Shown piece by piece: positions 33,498-44,533 of a stretch of DNA of 64,000 nt. This DNA comes from Diphasiastrum complanatum (taxonomy: Eukaryota > Streptophyta > Lycopodiopsida > Lycopodiales > Lycopodiaceae), in contig CM055102.1 of assembly GCA_029204225.1 (NCBI GenBank), positions 9,123,456 through 9,187,455 of the forward strand, given 5' to 3'. The position numbers and the translations under genes are program-made. The notes beneath the pieces were generated by a model. The model searched no databases. It was given only the letters and a program-made list of their open reading frames with translations, and was not told the DNA's origin. Every line of letters starts with the position of its first letter. Within the stretch, counting starts at the first letter, position 1.

Positions 33498-34030
33498 AAG
33501 ATATCAGCTACACATTCCCTTGAAGACACATGTTGAAGCTCCACCTCCTTTGCAATGACTTGCTCCCTCACAAATCTCAATATGCTTGCTCCTAGCATGA
33601 AAGATAGGATTGGTTGCCAATATTTGGGCTGATTGATTGTCACAAAAGATGATTGGTCTCTCTGAAAAATCCAACAAGTGAAGATCTTTAATCATCCTCT
33701 TGATCCGTACCATCTCCTTTGTGCAATGTGTAAGATCTTTGTACTCGGCCTCACTTATGACAATGAGATAGTGGCTTGTTTCTTCGACATCCATGATATG
33801 GCTCCGTCACCTATGAAAATACAATGAGAACTAATGGATTTTCTATCCTTTACATCTCCAGCATAGTCCAAATTTGAAAATCCACAAAGGTTAGGTGATG
33901 ATCCCTCATAAAATATGCCAAAATCTTGAGTTCCAATGATGTACCTCAAAACTCGCTTTCCTAGTTTCCAATGCTCCTCGCTAGGATCTTGCATGAATTG
34001 ACTCAATCTTCCAACACAATAGCTTATATA
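33498..34030 (-). pseudogene. Copia-4 RT end and RNase H fragment
   Basis: Minus-strand copia pol: YCVGRLSQFMQDPSEEHWKL, VLRYIIGTQDFGIFYEGSSP, then the RNase H motifs KQATISLSSEAEYK-like (one base lost) and SERPIIFCDNQSAQILATN, stopping within ECVADIF at 33498 where the Copia-3 LTR adjoins. It retains the very end of RT, so it stems from a more complete relative than Copia-3 or Copia-6. Confidence 0.88.
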
Positions 34031-34044
34031 GTCACTTCTTTAGA

Positions 34045-34105
34045 TGAATGATGTTTTGGATATTGTTGTAGGTGTGGAGGAGAGACCAACAACACAACAA
34101 GATAA
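34045..34105 (+). pseudogene. Copia gag scrap of 60 bp
   Basis: MNDVLDIVVGVEERPTTQQD matches the N-terminal gag of Copia-6 (VLDIVVGLEERPAT). It is fused directly to gypsy integrase sequence on the right. Confidence 0.75.
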
Positions 34106-34734
34106 AAAATTTTGTGGTACATCGCAAAAGTTCCCCATACCATCCATGATGCAATGGCCAGGCGAAATCCACCAATAAAATCCTATGTGGAATTCTCACC
34201 AAAACCGTCGAATCCAGCCGATCTGATTGGGAACTCAAACTCCATGCTGCTCTCTAGGCTTATCGCACCACCCCGAAGTGAGCTACAGGCTTAACCCCTT
34301 TCCAGCTAACATATGGCCAAGAAGTCGTTATGCTTGAGGAATTCCATATCCCCTCCCTTCGAGTGGCCTATAACCTTGAGCTTGATACTCACCATAATCT
34401 AGCAAACAGGTTATTCCATATGGAACAACTTTGTGAAACACGACGGATCAGCATCCATGCTCAACAAGTCCACAAATGACGACAAAAGGCATGGCATGAT
34501 TGATCATTGAAACTTAGAGACTTCCAGGTTGGAGATAAAGTTCTGCTATACCAGGCCAAAGCCTTCAAAGGCAAACTAAAATTTTCTGGCCAAGGACCTT
34601 ACGTCATCAAAAAAAACTTTGCCTCTGGATATGTACAACTCCAAACCCTTCAAGGCGATATCCTCAACACTGTGGTCAATGGGAGCCGACTGAGAAAGTA
34701 CAATGAATCATGTTTTTATCTTTATATGTATTAG
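34106..34734 (+). pseudogene. Gypsy-6 integrase C-terminal half
   Basis: Starts within the core at FVVHRKSSPYHP and CNGQA, continues through TVESSRSDWELKLHAAL and a basic linker, and ends in the GPY-type domain (DFQVGDKVLLYQAKAFKGKL, then GQGPYVIKKNFASGYVQLQT) and VNGSRLRKYNE. Stops occur in the linker. The ORF 34507-34734 covers the final domain, which in related integrases contacts DNA. The triad Asp residues are missing. Confidence 0.88.
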
Positions 34735-35360
34735 TTGTTTTCTTTTCTACTGTTTTTCTTTATTTTTTTATTGCATGTCTGCCTTTTCGAGATTTTTTTG
34801 TTGTTGTGCTTTCTTGTTCAAACCATCAAGATACTATCATATCAGGTATACCAACAGTCTTCTCTGAGAAAACCACAAAAGCCATTAGTTTCAAAAGAAT
34901 TGTTTCACACCATCTCAGATAGAATTTGCCTGACCTCTTTTTTAAAGTGAACGATTCATTTTTGGCCTCTGCGAATTCTGTCTCAGAGACAAAAAAAAAT
35001 CTAAAAATAGAAAAATGTAGTTTTTTTCATCAAATATCCATTGTCAGAATTTGTAGACAATTCGTTGGAGCTTCAAATGATTCCCACAATTTCTCTGCTA
35101 TCTCTGCGAATTCTGATCAGACAATTTTTTGCATTGTCAGCCGTTTTTATCTCTTTTGGCATAAAAAATCACCTACCAGAATTTGCGGATCCTCAAAACG
35201 TTGCCTCGAAATGCATGACCATCATTACCTAATTGTGGACACTAAGGACAATTTTTGAGTGAAGTTGCGAATTTCTGCCAAAAAAAGTCTATAATAGACC
35301 TCCACCCTTCTCTCCACGAATTCATTTTAGATTGTTGCTCTCGAGTTAATGCCAAAAATT
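34735..35360 (+). other. Spacer after the Gypsy-6 integrase
   Basis: T-rich non-coding DNA with scattered copies of a short motif close to CTGCGAATTCTG (near 34970, 35104, 35177, 35265). It ends where gypsy integrase on the minus strand begins (about 35361). Confidence 0.6.
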
Positions 35361-36433
35361 TTCAAAAAGAAGATCTGCTATGACAGAGTTAAGAAAATGT
35401 GTACCCCTATCACTAATAAGCTCTAGAGGACATCCGAAACGAACGATAACCTGTTCATGGAGAAATTTTGCGGTAGAACGAGCGTCAACATTGCGAACAG
35501 CTCTTGCTTCAGCCCATTTGGTGCAATAGTCTGTAGCTACTATGATGTAACGAGATTGTGTGTGTCAAGCAGTAGGACTAATCGGTCCGACATAATCAAT
35601 TTCTCATTTTTGGAAAGCTTGATCAATGGTTACAGGTGTAAAGGCATGTAGTCTGTCTTTTGAAGCGTTTTGTGCATTGGTAGACATCACAAGCCTTAGT
35701 GTGTGCGTATCCTTGAAGAGTGTTGGCCACCAAAAATCGGCCAAGAGAATTTTCTTAGCAGTTATTTCATAAGAGAAATGGCCAACACCAATACCTTCAT
35801 GAGTGAGGGAAATTATAGAGGGTATTTCACCTTCAATAAGACATCGTCGGATAATTCCATCTAACCCTTGCTTGTAGAGTTGTCCTGCAATTAACATATA
35901 AGTTTTAGTTTTGAGGACCAACGCACGTTGTTCAGGTTTAAAGAAGGAAGGATCCATCTGTTCTGAAGTTAAATATTCTGTAATTTCCTTAGCCCATATA
36001 GGTGTAGAGTCAAATTGGAAAAAGATTGCATCTGGTAAATCATCGTTGACGTCTTGATCAGGGGTAGGAAGGTTAGGGATTCGGGATAGATGGTCTACTA
36101 GAAAATGCTGAACTCCCTTACACACACGATCCTAAACTCAAATTCTCGCAGTAATAGGATCCATCTAGTAATATGGCCTGTGGTGCAGGTCTTGTTGATG
36201 AGATACAACAGTGCTTGATGATCAGTGAAGAACGCAAAAACTTTTCCTAGAAGATAATGGCGAAACTTCTGAACCGCATATACCATTGCCAAGGCTTCAT
36301 GTTTGGTAGTGGTACAATTGACTTCAACATGTATCAATTGTCGACTAAGAAAACGGATTGGGTAGTCCTTTTTGAATTCTCCCGGCTGGGTGAGCACTGC
36401 TCTAATGGCATACTTGGATGCATCGGTATGCAC
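35361..36433 (-). pseudogene. Gypsy-7 RNase H and integrase (C-terminally cut)
   Basis: RNase H: MHTDASKYAIRAVL, KHEALAMVYAVQKFRHYLLG and FFTDHQALLYLI, all catalytic acids kept. Integrase: DDLPDAIFFQFDSTPIWAKE, MLIAGQLYKQGLDGIIRRC, HEGIGVGHFS and FWWPTLFKDTHT, then EIDYVGPISP (first Asp, about 35600) and RFGCPLELISDRGTHFLNS (second Asp). The gene is cut at about 35361, before the Glu, by the inverted Gypsy-6 spacer. Stops lie near 35600 and 35575. Confidence 0.88.
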
Positions 36434-36514
36434 ATGGAATTCTTTAGAATAATCAGGAGCCCGAAGGATGGGTGCATTGGTAAGGGCTTCTTTGAGTTAA
36501 TTAAATACGACGCA

Positions 36515-37306
36515 TTATTCATCCGTCCATTTAAGAACTACAACTACTTTGTAGATTAAGCGTGCTTTTTGCGGTTCCGGTAGGTTTTGAATGATAAGGA
36601 TCTTTTCAGGGTCAGTGACGATGCCATTTCGTGAAATAATATGCCCTAACACAATACCATAGAGTACCCAAATCTGGCATTTTTCAGGATTAAGAGAGGT
36701 GTCGAAGCGTTTACATTGGATAAAAAAAAATTCAAGCACAGACATATGGCGTGTTTCTTCAGAATGTGTTCCTAAATCGTCCAAGTAAACCTCTAAGGTA
36801 TCGCCCATCTGCTGAAAAAAGGTCGCTTGCATAATACGTTGGAAGGTGCTAGGAGCATTGTAGAGACCAAAGGGCATGACTTTCCAACAGAAGGTTTCCC
36901 ATTTTGTGGCAAAAGCGGTTTTATGTTGATCTTCTTCAGCGATTTGGATCATATTGTATCTGCTAAAGCCATCTAAGAAGGAGTAAGCCTCACCTCCTGC
37001 GAGATTTTCTAAGATGGATTCTCCAAAAGGTAATGGAAAATGATCACGTTCGGTGACGGCGTTAAGTTTCTTAAAGTCGACATAGATTTGGAGTTTTCCA
37101 TTTTTCTTGGGAACAATGACAATTGGGGAGACCCACTCAGTATGCTCGATTTCATAGATAAATCTTGCATCTAAAAGGCATTGTAATTCTTCTTTGATCT
37201 TGGCCTTATAGATGGGATTGCATCTGTATGGACGACTAGCAGTGGGCCTCGCACCCGGTTTAAGCGGGATACGATGCACAGCTACTTGGGGTGAGACACC
37301 TTTCAT
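36515..37306 (-). pseudogene. Gypsy-7 reverse transcriptase
   Basis: A clean 263-codon frame: MKGVSPQVAVHRIPL, HTEWVSPIVIVPKKNGKL, FLDGFSRYNMIQIAEEDQHK, GLYNAPSTFQRIM, the YLDD catalytic box, then CQIWVLYGIVLGHIISR. After NLPEP it jumps directly to QKARLIYKVVV, so about 27 residues of the connection (the VYVFLGHTNYYR region in Gypsy-5) are missing in frame. A stop follows KWTDE. It lies left of the Copia-5 insertion and belongs with the gag and protease at 48081-50646. Confidence 0.88.
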
Positions 37307-37777
37307 GTCTTTATAGGTCTAGGCGAAGACATGTCGATATTTTCACAGGAGATTTTAACAGAGGCAATCTCAGAAACTTCCCTAACAATTGAAAAGTCAC
37401 CCGGCGGTTGAATTTGAAATGGTTTTTTTATTTTCTCTTTCATAGTATGACCAAGTGGTTGAGTCTTCGATGGTGGAGGGGTGTGTGGATGAGAGATGGT
37501 TGGTACTTCATGGAGGATCTCATCATCCATTTGAAAGATGGTCTCCTCCTCACAGAGATTCCATGGATAGAGAATTTTGTCTCAGGCTTTTCAATTGCAA
37601 CCTTGGCAACTGGTTCTACCTTGGACGCATGTTGTGGATAGGTCCTAAGTGGGAGTGCCTCCATATAATTGAGGATCTGAATATCAAAAATGTCAAATCT
37701 TTTGGCCAATACTGAATTCGTCAGACATTCTCGTCATCGATGAATGAATCATCTGATTCATTAGTAGGTAGCCATGC
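37307..37777 (-). pseudogene. Gypsy-7 protease-RT linker (left of the Copia-5 insertion)
   Basis: Low-conservation linker frames (37709-37440, 37530-37303) with a His/Pro-rich stretch. At the insertion edge the minus strand reads AWLPTNESDDSFIDDENV in the same frame as LATID on the other side of Copia-5, so the host reading is continuous across the insertion. Confidence 0.7.
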
Positions 37778-38607
37778 TGTGAAAAATGCAAAAATAAGCT
37801 TGGTAGAGGCCAAAAATCTTGTATATAGGTGATTATACATGTGTGGATCCTGTTCCCACGTGTGAAAATAATGTACTTGTCATGTACCATAATCATATAG
37901 GTTGTACATATGATTTAATTCAAGTTCTAGTGGCTAAAAAGGCCAAAAACTAGTTTTCTAGACATATGACACATGGCATCAACCTATTGATTGCATGAGC
38001 CACATCCTTTGGTTAGGTGTCATATCACATGTGTAGAGGAAAGCTCACATGTGTGGAATAAGCTGAAGTAGGCGAATTTTGACTTCTAGAAGATTTCCAA
38101 GTAGACCTCCATATAGAGGGAAAATGGACCAAAAGTGCTTAAAATAGAAGGTTTTGTCCAAGTGTCAGTTTTGCATGATGAATCATCATATGACAAAGGA
38201 CCTTCACACGTGGGATCATAGGGATTATCAGTACCACGAGCTCCCACTTATTGTATATATAGAGCCACATTTGGCCATAATGAATGTGAGACACCAATCT
38301 TGGTTTTGGAAGCAATTTTGAGTGATTCTCTCCATTTGTCTACATTTGTTTTGATTGTTTTGAGGTTCTATCAATGTGTACTTGATTTTTAGGTTGGAGT
38401 CCGTACTCAGACAGTGTTTCACATGTGCGAAACCATAAAGTACACTTACCTTCAATTAATGATTGTTCCTGTTAGGATTTTGTGTCTAGAATTGATCTTA
38501 ATTGATCTTAATCTGAAGTAGATTGATAGATCAAGTAATCTGACAACCAATCCCTCTTGAGGATCAGATTAGGATCCACTCTTGGTCCTTTTTGTACTTT
38601 TTCCACA
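37778..38607 (+). repeat. Copia-5 5' LTR (830 bp)
   Basis: Starts TGTGAAAAATGC and ends TTTTTCCACA at the PBS. A TATATATAG box lies at 38254-38262. Its first 366 bp match the 3' copy at 47717-48080 with few differences. Confidence 0.85.
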
Positions 38608-38619
38608 TGGTATCAGAGC
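38608..38619 (+). other. Primer-binding site of Copia-5
   Basis: A perfect TGGTATCAGAGC directly after the LTR. Confidence 0.92.
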
Positions 38620-40285
38620 CTAGTACTAGAGGTTTTGTTGAAATTGATAGGGTTAATCCAAATCAAAGCCAAAATTAGTAGTTTTTTGGAAACTAGTCAA
38701 ATTTTGTGTAGCGAGTTGGATTTGATAGCTATCCTCAAAATTTTTGGTCCAAATCTTGTTGTGGGCTGTAGAAATACTTTTCACACGTGTGAGGCCATAC
38801 AGCTCCGGTTTTGACTGAGAAATTTCAAAAATTTGTAGAATTTGACTCACATACTCAATTTGAGTGATTTTTGGTGCAAAATCAAGCATTTTCTATAAAG
38901 AATCTAATCTCTTGATTAATTCTTGGATTAGATCAGCCAAGAAATTAAATTTGAAGCTTGAAATAGGTGCATTAATTGATCATCTCTTATTTTTTGAGTG
39001 TAAGTTGAGAGAGATTTTGCTAAAAATCATAAATTAAGGAGTGTTATGCAAGGTGAGAGGTTGAAATCCATTGTACCATCACTCTAGATTTGTTCAAGAG
39101 TGATAGGGTCAAGTTTAGAAGCATCAATTTGCTAGAAAACATCCTTGGATATGTCCTCCAAGTGAAACCTTTGAGAGTTTCTAGTGCATATAGAGCATCT
39201 ATGCAAATCTTTTGTAGAATTTGACATAAATTGGCTTAAATTGAGAGTTCTAGAAAAGAGATTGAGATCCAAGTCACATTATTCAATCCTACTCAATTTG
39301 TTTGAGTGTTTGTGAGGTTTGAAAAGAGTCATTAAGGTGTCTATGGCAAATGTGTAGAGAGAGATCCTTTTCTAAGAGTTCCTTCCTTTGTAGAAGGCAA
39401 GATCTAGAAGCTCATTTTGTGTTGTTATTGGTGAAGAATTTGTCTTCTCCTATGTGATCAAATCTTTCTAAGTGGCATTAGCTCTTTGAAGCACAATATC
39501 TTAGTGAGAAAAAGCACAACTTTTTATTTTGAATTTCATTCCAAGTCTTAAAAAGTAGAGTAATTGGTGGAATCCAATAGGAGTGATCGAATTCAATTTG
39601 TTGAGCAAAAATTGACAGAGAATGTATGAAACTCAAATTAGGTCTATTCAACTTTCTTTGTGAGAGTGTGAGGGTCAATTTGTGATCCCATTGGATGTCT
39701 AGAATGAGGAGGAGTCCATATTTGAGTATTCATGCATGGTTGAGATCTTTGTGAATCTCTAGTTGTCTAACTTTCTAGCTTTGTGAAAAATTGGTGGTAT
39801 AGTTTGTTTTCAAATCAAGTCAAATTCATTCTAAATCTCAAGAGTGAGATTATTTGGGTCAAGAGTGAGTCCAAAAGAAGTGATTAAGTTTGATTTTCAT
39901 GTGTTTGAGACAAAATCCATCTTTTGTTCAAGAATCTCAAGTGTTGAGAAAACTAGTCAAGTGAAAAGGAAAATCTAAGTGTCAAATCTTTTTCATATCC
40001 ATTTCAACTTTCAAAAGAAAGAGTCATTGGTATTTGATGAGTCCAATAGGAGATTGGATCTGATTTCTTTAGTGATTTGATTCAAATATTGTGTGCTTTT
40101 GTCTTAGTGATCAAAGCAAAGTTTCCAAGTGACTAGTCATTACTGCGAAGATTGATTCTTAGGTTTGTGAGCTAGATCTTTTGTAGATCATTCCAGATTA
40201 TTGAAGATGTTCAAATCTAGTCTCTTGAAAGTCACAAATTACATTTGTAGAATCATATCACAGGTTTTTATTCACATGGCATCAA
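38620..40285 (+). other. Copia-5 long untranslated leader
   Basis: About 1.65 kb of AT-rich DNA with no frame above background. Phrases such as AGAGTGATAGGGTCAAG and TTTGTAGAATTTGAC recur in variant form, suggesting old internal duplication. Confidence 0.6.
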
Positions 40286-40432
40286 TAGGATCCTAAGTGC
40301 AACCTTTGTGGCAAGGGAGGATATATTTTCTCAAGATGCTACAAAAAAAAGACCAATCCATCCAAGGAGAACCAAGGCAAGGGGGCCGAGGTGAAGGATG
40401 GAGCTTCAAGTTCAAAATGCAAATACAAGAAG
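40286..40432 (+). pseudogene. Copia-5 gag zinc-knuckle region (left of Copia-6)
   Basis: CNLCGKGGYIFSRC has the spacing of a retroviral CCHC knuckle with Tyr in place of His, followed by a lysine-rich tail (KKKTNPSKENQGKGAEVKD). The frame is broken at AGAAG by Copia-6. On the other side (46457) KDKSKERCFLC continues it. Confidence 0.7.
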
Positions 40433-41081
40433 TGTGAAAGATTTCAGATCCTTAAGATCCAATCTACTTGAATGATCTTTGGTTAGAAAGAGAAATACAC
40501 TATCAATTTCACCAATGTAGAAAAATCAGCATCTACACACAATTTGAGATGAAAACACTAATAGAACTTGATCAAACTTGAATGAAATGATTATGTACTG
40601 CTGCTGTCCATACAAAACCAGCAAGCTACTGTATTTCACACGTGTGGATCCAAAAATAACAAATATAGATCATTCTACACATAGAATTGCAAGCAATCAC
40701 CAAGATAGTGCACCAATGGATAGTAGAACCCAAGAGAACCATGTATAAGCATGAAATGAGATAGAGAAGAGAGAAGATGACTCTCTCCACGAGTTACATC
40801 CTTTTATAGCAGGTCCAAACCCTATTTGGCCACTTGGCTTTTCCACCAAAATGCTAACCCTACCAATTTTGGGTCTAGATTCAATGTACCCAACTTATTC
40901 AAATTGAATCTACTCAAACTCGCATTCTATCTTTCCCACACTTTCAAGAAGTGTTTATTTAAATGAAATTTAGACTAATGAACTTTTAAAAGTCAACCTC
41001 TAAGTCTAAAACAAGTTTTGGCCTCAATATGCCAAATAAGGAAATATCGCAAATGTGATGAAACTAGTTGAATCTTTCACA
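40433..41081 (-). repeat. Copia-6 3' LTR (649 bp)
   Basis: Bounded by TGTGAAAG and CTTTCACA. The TATAAAAG box on the minus strand lies at 40801-40808. The polypurine tract GAAGAGGGAG (minus strand) lies directly before it at 41082-41091. Confidence 0.93.
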
Positions 41082-41661
41082 CTCCCTCTTCAACTAGTTT
41101 TAGCATAGACTTTGATAATACTCCAAGTAAAGTCCTATGCTTCATGAACAAGTCTTTTCCCAATGCTTTGGTGAAGATATCAGCTACACATTCCCTTGAA
41201 GACACATGTTGAAGCTCCACCTCCTTTGCAATGACTCGCTCCCTCACAAAATGATATTGTATCTCAATATGCTTGCTCCTAGCATGAAAGATAGGATTGA
41301 ATGCCATTCTTTGGGCTGATTGATTGTCACAAAAGATGATTGGGCTCTCTGAAAAATCCAGCAAGTGAAGATCCTTAATCATCCTCTTGATCCATACCAT
41401 CTCCTTTGTGCAATGTGTAAGAGCTTTGTACTCGGCCTCACTAGATGACAATGAGATAGTGGCTTGTTTCTTTGACATCCATGATATAGCTCCATCACCT
41501 ATGAAAATACACTAATGGATTTCCTATCCATTACATCTCCAGCATAGTCCTAATCTGAGAATCCAAAAAGATTAGGTGATGATCCCTCATACAATATGCC
41601 AAAATCTCGAGTTCCAATGATGTACCTCAAAACTCGCTTTCCTAGCTTCCAATGCTCCTAG
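41077..41661 (-). pseudogene. Copia-6 RNase H with the end of the pol frame
   Basis: The copia pol pattern resumes at EHWKLGKRVLRYIIGT near 41661, in a different frame from the foreign segment, with a stop in GFSD*DYAGDV and a small deletion near 41510. From 41478 a clean frame of 133 codons follows: MSKKQATISLSSSEAEYKAL, SESPIIFCDNQSAQRMAFN, HIEIQYHFVRERV and ECVADIFTKALGKDLF. This is the RNase H domain, which would degrade the RNA template. It ends in EEGV with its stop overlapping the PPT/LTR boundary. Confidence 0.88.
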
Positions 41662-42724
41662 CATAGTTTTTGCCAATAGAACTTTGATCCATCATAAGAA
41701 TGATCTTCTTCCTAAGAATAGATCTCCTTTCAATGATCATGTAATGCTCAAAATAGAAACAACCATAATTGATATAGAGAATAATGTCCACTTGGGATGC
41801 TTCACTATTTCTTACATCAATTTTACATGTAAAAATGTGACTAGAACATGAAGAATCAGATAGAATGTAAGTGAGATGATTCCACCATGCTTCCAACTCT
41901 GAACTCTCTGGAAAAATACAGCAAACAAACAATAAATGTGAGTGATCAACTTTTGTTTGCATGTCTCCTCCTCCTTTGTCCTTTGTTGCCTTGTATCCAC
42001 CATGATACTCCATGAATGAGCCTCCATCTTCATCTTGCCACAAGAAACCATCAAACCTTGGAAATCCATGAGTAGGTGAGTACATAAATGATGCAAATCC
42101 AGCACCACATGACTCCATAAACCAGGTAGTTTGCACTAGTCCATCTTCAAGATCTACTTGACACAAGAAAATGACCATGAATTCACCAAAAATTGACAAT
42201 CTCCAAGTATTGGCACCAAGTAGCTCAACACTTGAGAACTTAGCCATGGATGAGTGACATAATGAACCTCCAATAGCTTCATTTCCATCAGCAAAATCAG
42301 CCAAGAATGCTAGTATAAATCCAACATCAAAACAATGCTCACCAATGTAGCTAGTTTTACCATATCTTGACAATTTGCACACATCCACATGAAATTGCTC
42401 AAACATGAGATAGAACAAGTAAAGTAAACTTGAACAACACTTCCTTGCTGCTCCTTTGACCTTAATTGAGTCTTCAATATGCTGCAAAAATAGATCCATA
42501 ACACCTTTGCAAATTACCTCTCCTTTGATGCTCTTGACTAGCTCCAAATTGCCACCTTCTCTTTTGACTAGTTGAAGCGCTTCAAGATCAACTTCTTGAT
42601 CTTCATCTGGATCGTCAAAGTCATTGAACAAAATTTGTTTTCCAGATCCATTACTTGATTTTATAGCAATATAACATCCATCCACTTGTATAGCTCCATG
42701 TACACAAGAAGATTTTCCAGAAGA
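41662..42724 (-). other. Foreign reading frame replacing RT in Copia-6
   Basis: After LEYQSLMKSGTS, where copia RT normally begins, the frame stays open for about 354 codons with a sequence that has none of the RT motifs (no KARLVAKG, no YVDD). Visible features: acidic DFDDPDEDQEVDLEAL, then EGGNLELVKSIKGEVICKGV, a run of aromatic and small residues (SLCHSSMAKFSSVELLGANT, GFASFMYSPTHGFPRFDGF) and WWNHLTYILSDSSCSS. I do not recognise it. Copia-3 carries the first part of the same segment, so it was present before this copy moved. It could be a captured host sequence or a derived domain. Confidence 0.75.
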
Positions 42725-44533
42725 TGTTCCACTCTTCATAAGAGATTGATACTCAAGATCCATTGCCTGGATCCACTCCTCTTCTTTCTTTGCTTGATCT
42801 ACACTTGTAGGCTCATCCAAAGAGGTTAGGAAAGCAACATAATTTCCAAAAACTACTTGCTTACCCTTTTGATCATATGTGAGCCTTGAAGGTACTTGTC
42901 TTTCTCTTGATGTTCTTCTTGGCTTTTGACTTGATGAAGGTCCATCATCACCACCATCCAAAGTAGGATCCTTCTCATCAACATCAAGAATGTTAGAACC
43001 ATCTACTTTACCATCAATCATGCTTGAAGACACCTTTGGAATGTTTCCCTCATCAAAAATGACATCTCTACCAACAATCACTTTGTTAGTAGAAGGAATG
43101 TAAACCTTGTAGGCTTTACTCACCTCACTATATCCAACAAAAATACCTCTTCTTGAAGATGGATCCTCCTTGGTCCTATCATCAAGAGTAATGTTGACAT
43201 AGCATGTGCATCCAAAGGTTCTTAGAAAGTTGACACTCGGCCTCCTCTTGAATAGCATCTCAAAAGGTGTCATTCCATCCAAAATAGCACTCGGCCACCT
43301 ATTGCACAAGAAATTGGCACACAACAAAGCTTGATCCCAAAATGGTTTGTCAAGATTAGCACTTAACCTCATAGCTTTAGCACTTTCACATAAAGTCCTA
43401 TTCTTCCTTTCAGCCACTCCATTTTTTTGTGGAGTCCTTGATGTTGTATACTCCCTCTTGATCCCATGCTCATCACAAAAGGCCTTGAACTTGTTAGATA
43501 TGTACTCACCACCATTGTCACCTCTCAAGCACTTGATCTTTGTGGAGAATTGGTTCTCCCTTGCATTCTTGAACTTGACAAAGACATCATACACTTCATC
43601 CTTGCTCTTTAGTAGATAGATCCAACAAAATCTACTAAAATCATCAATTGATGTTACATACATCTTAGCTCCACTATTGCTAATTGTAGTAAATCCATGA
43701 ATATCCGAATGTACAAGTTGAAAAAGCTTTGTAGATCTAGAAATAGATCTAGTATAAGGTAGTCTATGTGACTTAGACAAAGCACAAGACTCACAAACAT
43801 GCTTGTCATTACTTAAAGAACTTGGAAGACCAATCACAACCTTCTTCCTTGCCATTACCTCCAATGACTTAAAGTTGAGATGTCCCATCCTTTTGTGCCT
43901 AACATCTTGAATAGAAATTTGCTCCCTTGCAACACATCCAACTTGGTTAGCAATAACACAAGCATCAAGTTTGAACAACTTCCCTTGCCTTTTACCTTTT
44001 CCAATCAAGACATCCTTCCTTTTGATCAAACAAGCATCTCCATCAAACTCCACCTTGAGGCCCTTACTTAGCATTTGACTCACACTAAGCAAATTCTTGG
44101 TAATGGATGGAATAAACAAGACATCCTCCAAATAAACATTCCTATTTGTAGAGAGAGAAATAGGAATTGTGCCAATCCCTTTGATTGCACACTCACCATC
44201 ATTGGCCGTGTAGATCACCCTCTTGTCATCTCCATATGCCAACAAAGAAGTGAAGTACTCTTTGTGAAAGGTCATGTGTGAACTTGTTCCACTATCAATC
44301 CACCAAGGATCTAGATCTCCATAATTAGCAAGCATACATGAAGACATCACAAAAGCATCATCATTTGCATCTTGCACATCCAAACCATCCTCATCAAGAG
44401 TAAGATTACCTTGCTTGTCTCCGTGATCTCTCTTCTTCTTGTAGCACTCACTTGCAAAGTGTCCTTTGATGCCACAATAGAAGAACTTTAGCTTTGATCT
44501 ATCCTTCTTTTTGCCACTTGAAGAAGCATCCAC
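42725..44533 (-). pseudogene. Copia-6 gag end, protease and integrase (about 603 codons open)
   Basis: In the gag frame, just after a TAA at 44534-44536. Zinc knuckle: C20, H25 and C30 kept, Phe17 in place of the first Cys. Protease: WWIDSGTSSHMT with DSG at residues 80-82. Integrase zinc domain: H213, H218, C247, C250. Core: D277 (HSDIHG), D339 (RGDNGGEY), E375 (AERKNRT), i.e. D(61)D(35)E, intact. It ends with TFGCTCYVNI and IFVGYSEVSKAYKVYIP and the GRDVIFDE strand. The whole block is open and keeps all catalytic residues; only the upstream TAA separates it from gag. Confidence 0.9.

Noticed and set aside
41812-42108. Separate 98-codon minus-strand gene within Copia-6
   Set aside because: It overlaps the longer open pol-linked frame in another phase and has no independent support.
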